Part shown: piece by piece, positions 1-7,916 of the stretch | Numbering within the stretch: the stretch's first letter is position 1 | Layout of the letters: each line of letters opens with the position of its first letter | NCBI GenBank assembly: GCA_018710795.1 | Contig: DVJH01000050.1 | Span: 1 to 10,398 of the forward strand | Direction: 5' to 3' | Source: Candidatus Galligastranaerophilus gallistercoris | GTDB lineage: Bacteria > Cyanobacteriota > Vampirovibrionia > Gastranaerophilales > Gastranaerophilaceae | Length of the DNA: 10,398 bases | The notes under the pieces: generated by a model | Databases searched by the model: none | The model's input: the letters and a program-made list of their open reading frames with translations, nothing else | What the model was told of the DNA's origin: nothing | Made by a program: the position numbers and the translations under genes

Positions 1-1
1 C

Positions 2-1273
2 GGATGTTCAATCGATGAAGTTCATCAAACAATCAGAACAAGACAGCTTAAAGTAAATGAAACCGTAAATGCAGTTACAAAAAGCCTGATTAGAGATTTT
101 AAAGATAAATATTTAATCGATTATAAAGAAAATATGCTCGGGGTTTTTAATTTTTCAAACAAAAAACAAAATAACGTCGTAAAATTCATAACCGATAAAA
201 AAATAAAAAATGCCCAAAAAATAAACGAATTTATTTCCGTTGACGATGATATTTCATATAACCTTTATAAAAACCCCATGACGGAAAATTTTCATAAATT
301 TTATGAATATATAGCGGAAATCAGCGATATAAAACCGTTTTCATTTAAAAATGTTGAAATTAAACCCCCTGAAATTAAACACGCTCTGGGAGATGATTTT
401 ATCGAAAACGATTTTATCAAACTTTTTATTTTAAATAATCAAATCTATTGTCTGAATAAAAAAGAAAATCAATTGTATGAAAATTTTATGGAACTTCATT
501 CGACAAAAGATTCAGGCGACAGCTATAATTATGCCCCCGCGGGATACCCCGAAATATTAAAAATAAAAAAAACAAAAATAAAATCAAAAGGAAAAATTAA
601 ATCGACGCTTCAGGTCACTTTTGAAGAAAACATAAAACTGAACGTATCAATTTATAATAATCTGGAATTTTTGGATTTTGAAATTGATTTTATAAATAAA
701 AAGAAAAACAGAAAGCTTCAAATTTCTTTCAATTTAAAAAATCCCGTTAAAAAAACAATTGCAAATGATACTTTAGGGCTTATAGAAAGAACCCATGATT
801 TTAATTATCTTCTGTATGAACATATTCCCGTCAAAGATAAATCCGAATTAAAAACAAACTGCTACCCCATGCAAAAATTTGTTCATGCGCAAAATCTTTC
901 AATTTATACAAAAGGTTTGAATGAATATGAAATTTATAAAAATTCGGTTAAAATTTCAATTTTAAGAAGTACGGTAATAATTTCAAACAAAAATAACCCC
1001 GCAAGAAAAATCCCCGCGGGTCCTCCGATATTATGCCCCGATATGCAGGGTATCGGGCAGCATAAATTCAACTTTGCAATATCATTTGAAAATGACCCCG
1101 ACGATTCTTTCATAAAAGCGGTTGAATTTTATAACCCTTTAATTGCAATTTCGGGAGAATACAAAATAAAAGAAAAAATCTTTATCAAAAACCCTTTTGA
1201 AGATAGAGAGTTTATAGGAATTTTTAATAATAAACCCTTATATTATAAAGATAAATTACGCTACGGTTCATAA
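2..1273 (+). CDS. GH38 family alpha-mannosidase, C-terminal part (5' end outside window)
   Basis: The reading frame is open from base 2, so the first ATG (134) is internal and 423 residues of a longer protein are seen. The visible start, GCSIDEVH, matches the conserved 'G-C-S-x-D-E-V-H' stretch after the catalytic domain of GH38 alpha-mannosidases, where the helical middle domain begins. Further family landmarks follow in order: a D-S-G-D-S-Y-N-Y segment (about residues 170-177), GLNEYEI (305-311), ILRSTVIIS (320-328, the 'TLLRSVG.LSR' strand) and AGPPILCPDMQGIGQH (339-354, the 'AGP..TP.AQ..G' motif). The enzyme family hydrolyses alpha-mannosidic bonds in glycans. The nucleophile and metal-binding residues lie in the missing N-terminal part, so activity cannot be judged. 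No signal peptide can be assessed. The 3' end overlaps the convergent CCA enzyme by 13 bp. Confidence 0.82.
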   Translation, partial: GCSIDEVHQTIRTRQLKVNETVNAVTKSLIRDFKDKYLIDYKENMLGVFNFSNKKQNNVVKFITDKKIKNAQKINEFISVDDDISYNLYKNPMTENFHKFYEYIAEISDIKPFSFKNVEIKPPEIKHALGDDFIENDFIKLFILNNQIYCLNKKENQLYENFMELHSTKDSGDSYNYAPAGYPEILKIKKTKIKSKGKIKSTLQVTFEENIKLNVSIYNNLEFLDFEIDFINKKKNRKLQISFNLKNPVKKTIANDTLGLIERTHDFNYLLYEHIPVKDKSELKTNCYPMQKFVHAQNLSIYTKGLNEYEIYKNSVKISILRSTVIISNKNNPARKIPAGPPILCPDMQGIGQHKFNFAISFENDPDDSFIKAVEFYNPLIAISGEYKIKEKIFIKNPFEDREFIGIFNNKPLYYKDKLRYGS

Positions 1274-2373
1274 TGCGCCAAAACATAATTCATCTCGTCT
1301 TCTTTGGTTTTAAATAAAGAAGGGTTTAGAATTTTTTGTCTTAATATATCATCTAAAATTATTCCGATAAAAGGTCCCTGAATAAACCCTTTGTCAATCA
1401 AATCTTTGCCGTTGATTAAAGTTTTTATGTCTTTAATTTCAAGATACCTTAGAGCGGTCTTATCGCCCGTTTTAAAATAATACAGTGCAAGCTGAATTTC
1501 ATTCATCTTTTTATAAAAATCATAAATTTCAAAATCATCTCTCATGGGCGCCCCTGCAAAAAAAGGTGCTTCCATGGCGGAGATATAAAATTTATTTTTT
1601 TCTTTTAATTTGAAAATTTCAATAATTTCATCAAGTTTTTTTATATCTTCTTTTTTAATATAAATATTTTTTGTCCAGATTGAATAAATTTTATCTTCGA
1701 TAATATCTTCTAAAATTTTATTTGAATAAGGAAAAGAAAAAATTTTATTTAAAGTAAGATAGATTCTATCTATCGATAAATCTTTATTATCAAAATTTTG
1801 AATGCATTCTTTGATTAATTTTTTTGTTTCAAAATCAAAATCAAAATCAAATCGGTATTTAAAATCAAGCCCTCTTAAAATTCTTGTCGGATCATCAATA
1901 AAAGATTCATTGTGTAAAACCTTTAAGACCTTATTTTTAATATCGTCGACACCGAAAAATTCATCAACCGTTTTATTTTCTATAATGTCATAAGCGATGG
2001 CATTAACGGTAAAATCTCTTCTTTTTAAATCTTCTTTAATATTAACGCCCGTTTGAATAACATTCGGAAGCCCGCCTTTTTTGGGGTAAGCTTCGATTCT
2101 GGTTGATGCTATGTCAAATTCTTCATCGTTTATTATAACTTTTGCCGTATCAAAATCTTTATGGATTGATTTAACAATAAACCCCGCACTTTTAACAAAT
2201 TCGATTGCGCTTCCTTCAATTAAAAAATCGATATCTTTAATTTCATGCCCTAAAATTAAATCTCTTACAACGCCTCCCACGATAAAAGCGCCAGAATTTT
2301 GTTTTATTGCTTCGTTTCTTATTATTTCAACGGTTTTTAAATATTTTTTATCAAGTTTATCAATTAAATTCAT
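1261..2373 (-). CDS. cca: CCA tRNA nucleotidyltransferase (class II, poly(A) polymerase-like), no HD domain
   Basis: 370 residues. The class II nucleotidyltransferase head domain is clear: GGVVRD (33-38), the metal-binding D-I-D of KDIDFLIEG (D47, D49), a third acidic residue in FDIAST (D87), RRDFTVNA (118-125) and DPTRILRGLDF (161-171). A degenerate template-type motif, S-I-D-R (200-203), follows. Near the C-terminus, NGKDLIDKGFIQGPFIG (321-337) is the family's 'GkDL...G..pGP.iG' signature. Such enzymes add or repair the 3'-CCA of tRNA in the cytoplasm. The sequence cannot separate a full CCA enzyme from a CC-adding, A-adding or poly(A) enzyme. No H...HD motif is present, so the protein lacks the HD phosphohydrolase domain of some homologues. 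The ATG lies 12 bp after the dtd stop with no obvious Shine-Dalgarno, suggesting translational coupling to dtd. Confidence 0.9.
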   Translation of the reverse strand: MNLIDKLDKKYLKTVEIIRNEAIKQNSGAFIVGGVVRDLILGHEIKDIDFLIEGSAIEFVKSAGFIVKSIHKDFDTAKVIINDEEFDIASTRIEAYPKKGGLPNVIQTGVNIKEDLKRRDFTVNAIAYDIIENKTVDEFFGVDDIKNKVLKVLHNESFIDDPTRILRGLDFKYRFDFDFDFETKKLIKECIQNFDNKDLSIDRIYLTLNKIFSFPYSNKILEDIIEDKIYSIWTKNIYIKKEDIKKLDEIIEIFKLKEKNKFYISAMEAPFFAGAPMRDDFEIYDFYKKMNEIQLALYYFKTGDKTALRYLEIKDIKTLINGKDLIDKGFIQGPFIGIILDDILRQKILNPSLFKTKEDEMNYVLAHYEP

Positions 2374-2385
2374 TTTAAAATTATA

Positions 2386-2823
2386 CTATTTATTTAAAAC
2401 AAAAGTAACGGGTCCGTCATTTATTAACATAACCTGCATATCGGCGCCGAAAACTCCCGTTTGAACGTTTAATTTTGATTCTTTTAATTTTAAAATCATA
2501 TCTTCATAAAATTCTTTTGCCTTTATAGGCTCCATTGCATTATCAAAGCTCGGCCTTAAACCCTTTTTTAAATCGGAAGCCAGAGTAAATTGCGAAACAA
2601 TTAAAATTTCGCCCGTTATATCCTTAACGGACAAATTCATTTTATGGTTTTCATCTTCAAAAATTCTTAAATTCAAAATTTTATTTGCAATAAAATCAAT
2701 ATTTTCTTTTACGTCATTTTTTTCGGCGCAAAATAAAATTAAAAGCCCCCTGTTTATTTTTGAATATATTTTTCCTTCAATTTCAACAGAAGCCTTTTTG
2801 ACTCTTTGAATAACGGCTTTCAT
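2386..2823 (-). CDS. dtd: D-aminoacyl-tRNA deacylase (DTD family)
   Basis: 145 residues, the normal full length for bacterial DTD. It begins MKAVIQRVKKASVEI, as family members do, and carries the two signature motifs that form the active site across the homodimer: SQFTLAS (77-83) and the NDGPVTF loop (135-141, with the Gly-cis-Pro element). KGLRPSF (87-93) and TGVFGADMQV (122-131) are further conserved blocks. The enzyme removes D-amino acids (and, in many species, glycine from tRNA-Ala) that were wrongly attached to tRNA; it acts in the cytosol. The start is supported by AGGGAG at 2829-2834, 5 nt upstream of the ATG. It lies 36 bp downstream of the giant repeat/HD gene and 12 bp upstream of the CCA enzyme on the same strand, so an operon of two tRNA-maintenance genes behind the giant gene is likely. 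Confidence 0.95.
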   Translation of the reverse strand: MKAVIQRVKKASVEIEGKIYSKINRGLLILFCAEKNDVKENIDFIANKILNLRIFEDENHKMNLSVKDITGEILIVSQFTLASDLKKGLRPSFDNAMEPIKAKEFYEDMILKLKESKLNVQTGVFGADMQVMLINDGPVTFVLNK

Positions 2824-2859
2824 TTTTTCTCCCTTTTTATTTATTTTAATATGAAAATC

Positions 2860-5800
2860 TTATTCTCCAAAATAAATAACGGGAACGTTATTTTCGCTTG
2901 CATATATTCTTAAATATTCGGGGATTGAATTAATGTCTTTATTTCCGTAATGAAAAACACCCTTAATTTTCGGCCTTAATACAAGCATTTCATTATATCT
3001 TCTTCCGTGGGCTCTTTTTTTGCCTTCCATATCGGAAAAAAGTTTTTTATAAATGTTTGCGATTTTCGGGTCTTTTCTTTCGATTTCATCAAACGGCGTA
3101 TTTTTAATTTTTTCATATAATTCAACATATTCTTCATCCGACAAATTAAGATACTGTTTTATTTTGTCTGAAGCATAGTTTCTGTATTTTGATTCGGTTC
3201 CGTTAATATATGAATTTATCATTGTATCAACGGTTTTTTTATAACCCGACCCGAAATCTTTATAATACCCCGCCAGAATATCATCCGAATCAACCTCAAT
3301 TATAAATCCGTTTTCTCTGAATCCTCTGAAATTCTTAAGAAAATAATTTGAATACGAAGCGCTCAAAACCGCATCGGAATCAATTTGCCCGAGCGCCTGA
3401 AAAACGGTTGAATTTTTTTCTTTATCAAGCCCGTGCATTAAAACGTTTAAATTATCCGAATTAACGCCCGAATCAAACCCGAGCTTCGATAAATCCATAC
3501 CGTCTTTAAGGTAAATAACCGTGTTTTCGATTTCTCTTAAATCTTTGGTTTTTGTTATAACTTTTTTTGCGTTTATTCCGTCCGTATTAATTTCATCACA
3601 GGAAGGTATTTTTGTCTGCGGAAGGTAAATTGAAGTTGCTCTTATATTTTTTAAATATTTTTCTACATCGGATACGCCCGAATTAAAGGCGCCCTTAAAC
3701 CTTTCATAAAATTCATCGTTCTTCTTCACTGCCTTTAAGTCGGCTTCGGTTAACAAAGAAAGCATTTTAAACGAATCGCCTTTTCTTAATTCAAAAGCTG
3801 TTTTTCTTGCAATATGGTCTTTGTGCGCTTCGCTTGCGTCTTTTTGGTTATATTCTTTTAACCACTCATGGTTTTTTATAATATGATAAATTTTTAATTT
3901 TTCATCTTCGGATAAATGCAATTTATCAAGTATATAATATGTATCAAAAGCGCTTTCAGATGCATGGGAATTATCAATAACCCCTTCGGATTTTGTAATG
4001 TCGTGAAAAAGTGCGGCTATTTTTAACAACCTTTTATCTTCATTTGAAAGTTTTTGATATTTCGGGCTGTTAATTACGTTTTGAAGAACTTTAAGCGTGT
4101 GAATATCCAGTGTATAGCTTTGGGTTTTATGCTGGATTTTTCCGATTGCAGTCAAAAATTCGGGTATTCCTTCAACAATTGAATTTAATTCTTGTGTTAA
4201 TTTTTCATCGTTTGAAACAATAATTTTATTTTCTTCGACAAATTTTTTCACAAGCGGTTTTATGCTTTTTATTTCATCTTCAAATTTTTCTTCATTTTGT
4301 GCCGTATTATTTACGTAAGGATACCCGAAAATCGTATAATTGCCTTCGATTTTTTTAATTTCAAAACCGAAATATCCGGTTACTTTTCTTTTATCGTCAT
4401 CTCTCAGACCCGAAAGAGATTTATTGATATCTTTGATAAAATCTTCTCTTTTATATGATAGTTGAATTTCAACATTGTCAAAATCGGCATTTTTTATTCC
4501 CGAATCTTCATTGTCCAATCCGTCAATTACGCCGAAAAATGCCTTTCTTTCATCTTTATTTAATTCTTTTGTATCAATACCTATTGATTGAATAAGCTTT
4601 TGTAAAGTCAGGCAATATTCTTTTTTATCTTTGGGAATTATTTTTGAATTTACAAAATCATCAAGCGCATGGCTGTAGAACAAATTTTCGTTTTGTGTGA
4701 TTAAATCTTTTAAAAATGTTCTTTTTAAAGTTAAATCCATTTCATCCGTTGATTGATAATTGCCGTATTTTGCCATTTTGGCGCAAAGAATTATATCATC
4801 CCCGCCTGTTTGAAAGGGTCCCAGTTCTTTTATATAAAACAGTTTTTTTGCAAATTCATATTCTTCATCCGTCAGTTTTGAAAGCTGTACAATCTGCCCG
4901 CCCGTAAATTGCTGTTCTTTTCTTTCGGGGATATATAAAAGTTCTTTTGCTCTTTTATATTCATTGTCGTCAAGTTTTGCAATTTCCGTTATTTCCATAG
5001 GAATTAATTGCGAATCTTTTCCTCTTTCATCTATATAAAAAAGCTCTTTTGCCCGTTCAAATTCTCCGTCGCTTAATTTGCCGTAAAGCATTATGGCAAA
5101 CCCGTTGAATAGTTTGCCCGAAACATCATCATAAGAAGCAAAAAGCCCGCGTTTTTTTGCTCTTTCAAATTCTTCTTTCGATAATTTTAAAATTTCATCT
5201 ATATCAAACGAATCAAATTGATTGTTGCCTCTTTGCTCAATATAGAAAAGTTTTTTTATACGTTCAAACGTTTCATCGTCCAATCTTGCGTATCGTGCAA
5301 TTTCATCCGCAGAAAAAGTATAAACCCGATTTTTAATTTGAAAACATTGTTTTGCTTTTTCAAATTCCTCGTCGTTTAATTCAATCAGTCTGCTTGCTTC
5401 ATAACAATTAAAGGATCTGTCTTTTACCCCTTTAAACAAACCGAAAAGCCCCCGCTTTTTTACAAGATTGAATTCTTCATCCGTCAATTTTGCAAACCTT
5501 AAAATTTCAAGAGCTTTTATCTGATTCCTTCCTCTTTCCGGGATATAAAATAATTGCTGCGCGCGATTAAATTCTTCTTCGTTTAAGTTTAAGAAATTTG
5601 AAATATCGTTATCGCTGAAAGGGTCAGATCTTCTTTTTGAATTAATATTCAAAAGATTTTTTCCCTTCATCAAATTAAATTCATAATCATCAAGTCTTGC
5701 ATTTTTTATAATATCTGCGGTATCAAACTTTGTATTACGGTCAAATTGAAGCAGCCCTCTTTTTTTAGCGGTTTCATATTCTTCATCCGTTAATTCGGAA

Positions 5801-7287
5801 AGATCCGTAATTTCAAGACTGTTTAGCTGCCTGTCCCCTAAAGAAGGAATAATCCCCAGAAGCCCTCTTTTTTTGGCATTTTCATACTTTCTTGCCGTCG
5901 TTTGGGATAAAATTGATACATCAAACTTATCAAACTGATTTTTGCCCCTCTCTTTCATATAAATAAGTTCTTTCGAGCGGTTAAATCTTTCATCGTCGAA
6001 TGTCATCAGTTCTTTTTTGTCGTAATATTCCAAAAGAAGAGAAACTCTTTTATCTTTCGGGAAAAATATACCTCTTTTATCTCCTCTTTTGATTTCATCG
6101 TCGGATAAATCCGAAAATCTGCTTATATCATAGCTTTCAAGGAACTCATCACCGTTTTTAAGCTGAATTAAATATTTAATTCTGTTTAATTTATCATCGT
6201 CCGATTTTGCAAACGAAGCAATACGGGAGCCTGACATCTGCTTATTTTCGGGTCTTGATTCAATAACAAAAAACTGTTTTGCTTTTTCAAATTCTTCATC
6301 GGTTAATTTTGCAAGGCAGCTTATATCATAAGCCGAAAATTGGTTTTTGCCCCTTTTTTGTATGGAAGTTGTAAGAGCTCTTTTTTTAATATTTTCAAAT
6401 TCTTCATCCGTTAATTTTGCAAAATCAACAATTTCATACGGATAAAATTCCATATCCCCCTGTGCTATAAGAGGTTCAAAAAGTTTTCTCTCTTTAACTT
6501 TTCCAAATGTTTCATCGTCAAGTTCCGCAAAACGGATAACTTCATAATAATCAAGATGTTCAAGCTCATCATCTTCATTTCTTAAGGGTTTAAGCAACCC
6601 TCTATCTAAAACGTTATTGAAGGTTTTATCGTCCGCTTTTGCTAAAGATGAAACGTAGCGGGTATTATAATAATCTTTGGAAAAAGCCTCTTTTAAAAGG
6701 GAATATAAGTTTCTCTTTTCTATATTTTCATAACTTTCATCATCCAGTTTTGCAAGATCTGATATCTCGCTTCCGGATAAAAGAGGTCCGTTTTCATCAA
6801 TCCTGAATTCTAAAAGCCCTCTTTCTTTTGCCCTTTGAAATTCTTCATCGGTTAATTTTGCAAGACTGCAGATATCATACCCGTCAAATTGAAAATCGCC
6901 TCTTTTTAAAATTGTATCAAACAGTTTTCTGTCTTTTGCTTTTTCAAATTCTTCATCGGTTAATTTTGCAAGGTTCTCGATTTTGTACAGACTGAATCTT
7001 GAACCCCTGTTTTCCGTATATTGAAAAAGCCCGCGCCTTTTTGCCGTTTCAAAAACTTCCGGGGAAAGTTCTTTTTCCCCCCTTTTTTGTGCACGGTTTG
7101 AAATAAATTTATGATAAAGCCCCTTTAAACCGAAGGGCTTTTTATCTTCTTTCTTTTTTGATAAACAAAAACTGTCCCCTTCGTTATTTTGATTTAAAAA
7201 ATGCACCGAAGGGCGAAAACCTTGTTTTTTATCGTTATTATCAGCTTCTTTAGGCCCCTTAAAGCCAAAATCGCCGTTAATATTCAT
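2860..7287 (-). CDS. Giant protein: 22 helical repeats, HD hydrolase domain, possible ART-like C-terminal domain
   Basis: 1475 residues from ATG 7287. An upstream in-frame TTG at 7326 exists, but the ATG has AAGGAAGGA just before it and gives an MNINGDFGFKG start like another protein here. Residues 1-72 are polar and basic. Residues 73-836 hold 22 tandem repeats of 32-38 residues (consensus KLTDEEFEKAKKRGLF...F...DI..LA), probably two-helix units of an alpha-solenoid. Residues 837-1050 are a linker domain with no assignment. An HD domain follows with a complete apparent metal-ligand set: H1063 (IHTLKVLQ), H1095-D1096 (LFHDITK), H1108 (SHASESA), H1140 (KNHEWL) and D1183 (TEADLKA). Residues 1217-1475 contain LMHGL, LSASYS and YNEMLV blocks that could be the H/S-x-S/E elements of an ADP-ribosyltransferase-like fold (inference). 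No signal peptide or membrane span is seen, so it is predicted cytoplasmic unless delivered by another route. The substrate is unknown. Confidence 0.85.
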   Translation of the reverse strand: MNINGDFGFKGPKEADNNDKKQGFRPSVHFLNQNNEGDSFCLSKKKEDKKPFGLKGLYHKFISNRAQKRGEKELSPEVFETAKRRGLFQYTENRGSRFSLYKIENLAKLTDEEFEKAKDRKLFDTILKRGDFQFDGYDICSLAKLTDEEFQRAKERGLLEFRIDENGPLLSGSEISDLAKLDDESYENIEKRNLYSLLKEAFSKDYYNTRYVSSLAKADDKTFNNVLDRGLLKPLRNEDDELEHLDYYEVIRFAELDDETFGKVKERKLFEPLIAQGDMEFYPYEIVDFAKLTDEEFENIKKRALTTSIQKRGKNQFSAYDISCLAKLTDEEFEKAKQFFVIESRPENKQMSGSRIASFAKSDDDKLNRIKYLIQLKNGDEFLESYDISRFSDLSDDEIKRGDKRGIFFPKDKRVSLLLEYYDKKELMTFDDERFNRSKELIYMKERGKNQFDKFDVSILSQTTARKYENAKKRGLLGIIPSLGDRQLNSLEITDLSELTDEEYETAKKRGLLQFDRNTKFDTADIIKNARLDDYEFNLMKGKNLLNINSKRRSDPFSDNDISNFLNLNEEEFNRAQQLFYIPERGRNQIKALEILRFAKLTDEEFNLVKKRGLFGLFKGVKDRSFNCYEASRLIELNDEEFEKAKQCFQIKNRVYTFSADEIARYARLDDETFERIKKLFYIEQRGNNQFDSFDIDEILKLSKEEFERAKKRGLFASYDDVSGKLFNGFAIMLYGKLSDGEFERAKELFYIDERGKDSQLIPMEITEIAKLDDNEYKRAKELLYIPERKEQQFTGGQIVQLSKLTDEEYEFAKKLFYIKELGPFQTGGDDIILCAKMAKYGNYQSTDEMDLTLKRTFLKDLITQNENLFYSHALDDFVNSKIIPKDKKEYCLTLQKLIQSIGIDTKELNKDERKAFFGVIDGLDNEDSGIKNADFDNVEIQLSYKREDFIKDINKSLSGLRDDDKRKVTGYFGFEIKKIEGNYTIFGYPYVNNTAQNEEKFEDEIKSIKPLVKKFVEENKIIVSNDEKLTQELNSIVEGIPEFLTAIGKIQHKTQSYTLDIHTLKVLQNVINSPKYQKLSNEDKRLLKIAALFHDITKSEGVIDNSHASESAFDTYYILDKLHLSEDEKLKIYHIIKNHEWLKEYNQKDASEAHKDHIARKTAFELRKGDSFKMLSLLTEADLKAVKKNDEFYERFKGAFNSGVSDVEKYLKNIRATSIYLPQTKIPSCDEINTDGINAKKVITKTKDLREIENTVIYLKDGMDLSKLGFDSGVNSDNLNVLMHGLDKEKNSTVFQALGQIDSDAVLSASYSNYFLKNFRGFRENGFIIEVDSDDILAGYYKDFGSGYKKTVDTMINSYINGTESKYRNYASDKIKQYLNLSDEEYVELYEKIKNTPFDEIERKDPKIANIYKKLFSDMEGKKRAHGRRYNEMLVLRPKIKGVFHYGNKDINSIPEYLRIYASENNVPVIYFGE
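4780..7071 (-). repeat. 22 tandem protein repeats of 32-38 residues inside the giant gene
   Basis: Each unit (about 96-114 bp) begins with K-L-[TD]-D-E-E-F-x-x-A-K and ends with an aliphatic D/E-I-x-x-L/F-A segment; the tandem units are contiguous with no spacer. Two length classes are visible. An 'RGLF' class, mostly 36 residues, has KKRGLF after the first helix. An 'FYI.ERG' class, 32-34 residues, has K-x-L-F-Y-I-x-E-R-G. Units 1-7 are all of the first class, units 20-22 all of the second, and units 8-19 are mixed. Units 9-12 are the most decayed (for example QTTARKY in place of KLTDEEF). At the DNA level, stretches such as TTCTTCATCGGTTAATTTTGC recur almost unchanged between some units, so part of the expansion is fairly recent or homogenised. 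Confidence 0.9.
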
Positions 7288-7290
7288 ATA

Positions 7291-7299
7291 TCCTTCCTT
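7291..7299 (-). promoter_or_regulatory. Strong Shine-Dalgarno fixing the giant gene's start at 7287
   Basis: On the minus strand this reads AAGGAAGGA. The ATG at 7287 follows after 3 nt, and the 5'-most AAGGA is 7 nt from it, ideal ribosome-binding spacing. The alternative TTG at 7326 has no comparable site. This shortens the protein by 13 residues relative to the longest open frame. Confidence 0.75.
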
Positions 7300-7409
7300 G
7301 AAACCTGACAGATATTTTATCGGCAAAACCGAAAAAATTCTTTAAAAAATAGCTCCCATGTTTAATAAAAATTAACCTGCTTTCTATGGAAGAAAAATTT
7401 TTAATTAAA

Positions 7410-7418
7410 TGGTAGAAT
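7410..7418 (+). promoter_or_regulatory. Possible extended -10 promoter element for the DUF1893 gene
   Basis: TGGTAGAAT fits the extended -10 pattern TGnTATAAT with one mismatch in the hexamer. It lies 24 nt upstream of the ATG at 7443, in the 155-bp divergent gap before the giant gene. No convincing -35 box lies 16-18 bp upstream, as expected for an extended -10 promoter. GGAGA at 7429-7433 serves as the ribosome-binding site, 9 nt from the ATG. In AT-rich DNA such matches arise by chance, so this is tentative. Confidence 0.35.
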
Positions 7419-7442
7419 TAAGTCAGATGGAGATATGAAACT

Positions 7443-7916
7443 ATGAAAAAGATTTTTTTAAATTTAATTACGTGTATTTTTGCATTTATTTTAATCGTAA
7501 ATACCGCAAATGCGGCAATGTTTGAACCTTCAAGGAAAAAATTAAAAGAATATTTAACCGAACATTCGCTTGTTATTGTCAAAGATAAAAAACCGGTCTT
7601 TTATGAAGGGGAAAATTTAGAACCCCTGATTAATGCGATTAAAGACGGGAGCTTAAATGATGCATACGTTTCGGACAGAAAAATAGGAAAAGCCGCCGCT
7701 CTTTTAATTACATACGGAAGAGCAAAAAAAGTTTATACGCCCGTTATCTCAAAACCTGCAATCGAAGTATTTAAAAATAACAACATAAACTATAAGGCGG
7801 ATGAAACGGTTGAAAACATTATGAATACGGAAGGCACGGATATCTGCCCGCTTGAAAAAAGAGTTCGGTATATAGACGGGCCTTATGAAGCCTACAGGCT
7901 TATTCAGGGTCTTTAG
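7443..7916 (+). CDS. Exported DUF1893 (TM1506-like) protein
   Basis: 157 residues. Residues 1-24 form a clear signal peptide: MKK, a hydrophobic core and a TANA|A cleavage site after A24. The mature part matches the DUF1893 family throughout: SLVIVKDKKPVFYEG (42-56), LEPLINAIKDG (59-69), VSDRKIGKAAALL (76-88), VYTPVISKPAIEVF (97-110) and the terminal GTDICPLEKRV (131-141). The family adopts a cytidine-deaminase-like fold; no typical zinc-binding HxE plus CxxC pair is seen here, so deaminase activity is not implied. Its role is unknown. DUF1893 proteins, as I know them, are cytosolic and lack a leader, so the export signal is unusual. The start has GGAGA 9 nt upstream. Its stop overlaps the TatC remnant tail-to-tail by 17 bp. 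Confidence 0.82.
   Translation: MKKIFLNLITCIFAFILIVNTANAAMFEPSRKKLKEYLTEHSLVIVKDKKPVFYEGENLEPLINAIKDGSLNDAYVSDRKIGKAAALLITYGRAKKVYTPVISKPAIEVFKNNNINYKADETVENIMNTEGTDICPLEKRVRYIDGPYEAYRLIQGL

Noticed and set aside
1802..2464. Plus-strand open frames opposite the CCA and dtd genes
   Set aside because: They are Ser/Ile/Phe/Lys-rich mirror frames of clearly identified genes, with no family features or ribosome-binding sites.
4780..7071. Periodic ~100-bp DNA repeats that could suggest a CRISPR array or satellite
   Set aside because: The period follows codons of one long open frame, the repeats are degenerate and there are no unique spacers; it is a protein repeat.
7288..7326. TTG start at 7326 for the giant protein
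   Set aside because: No ribosome-binding site, whereas ATG 7287 has AAGGAAGGA at good spacing and a lineage-like N-terminus.
7435..7446. Three-codon mini-ORF (ATG AAA CTA TGA) overlapping the DUF1893 start as a leader peptide
   Set aside because: GGAGA is only about 1 nt from its ATG, too close for initiation; the ATGA overlap is probably chance in AT-rich DNA.
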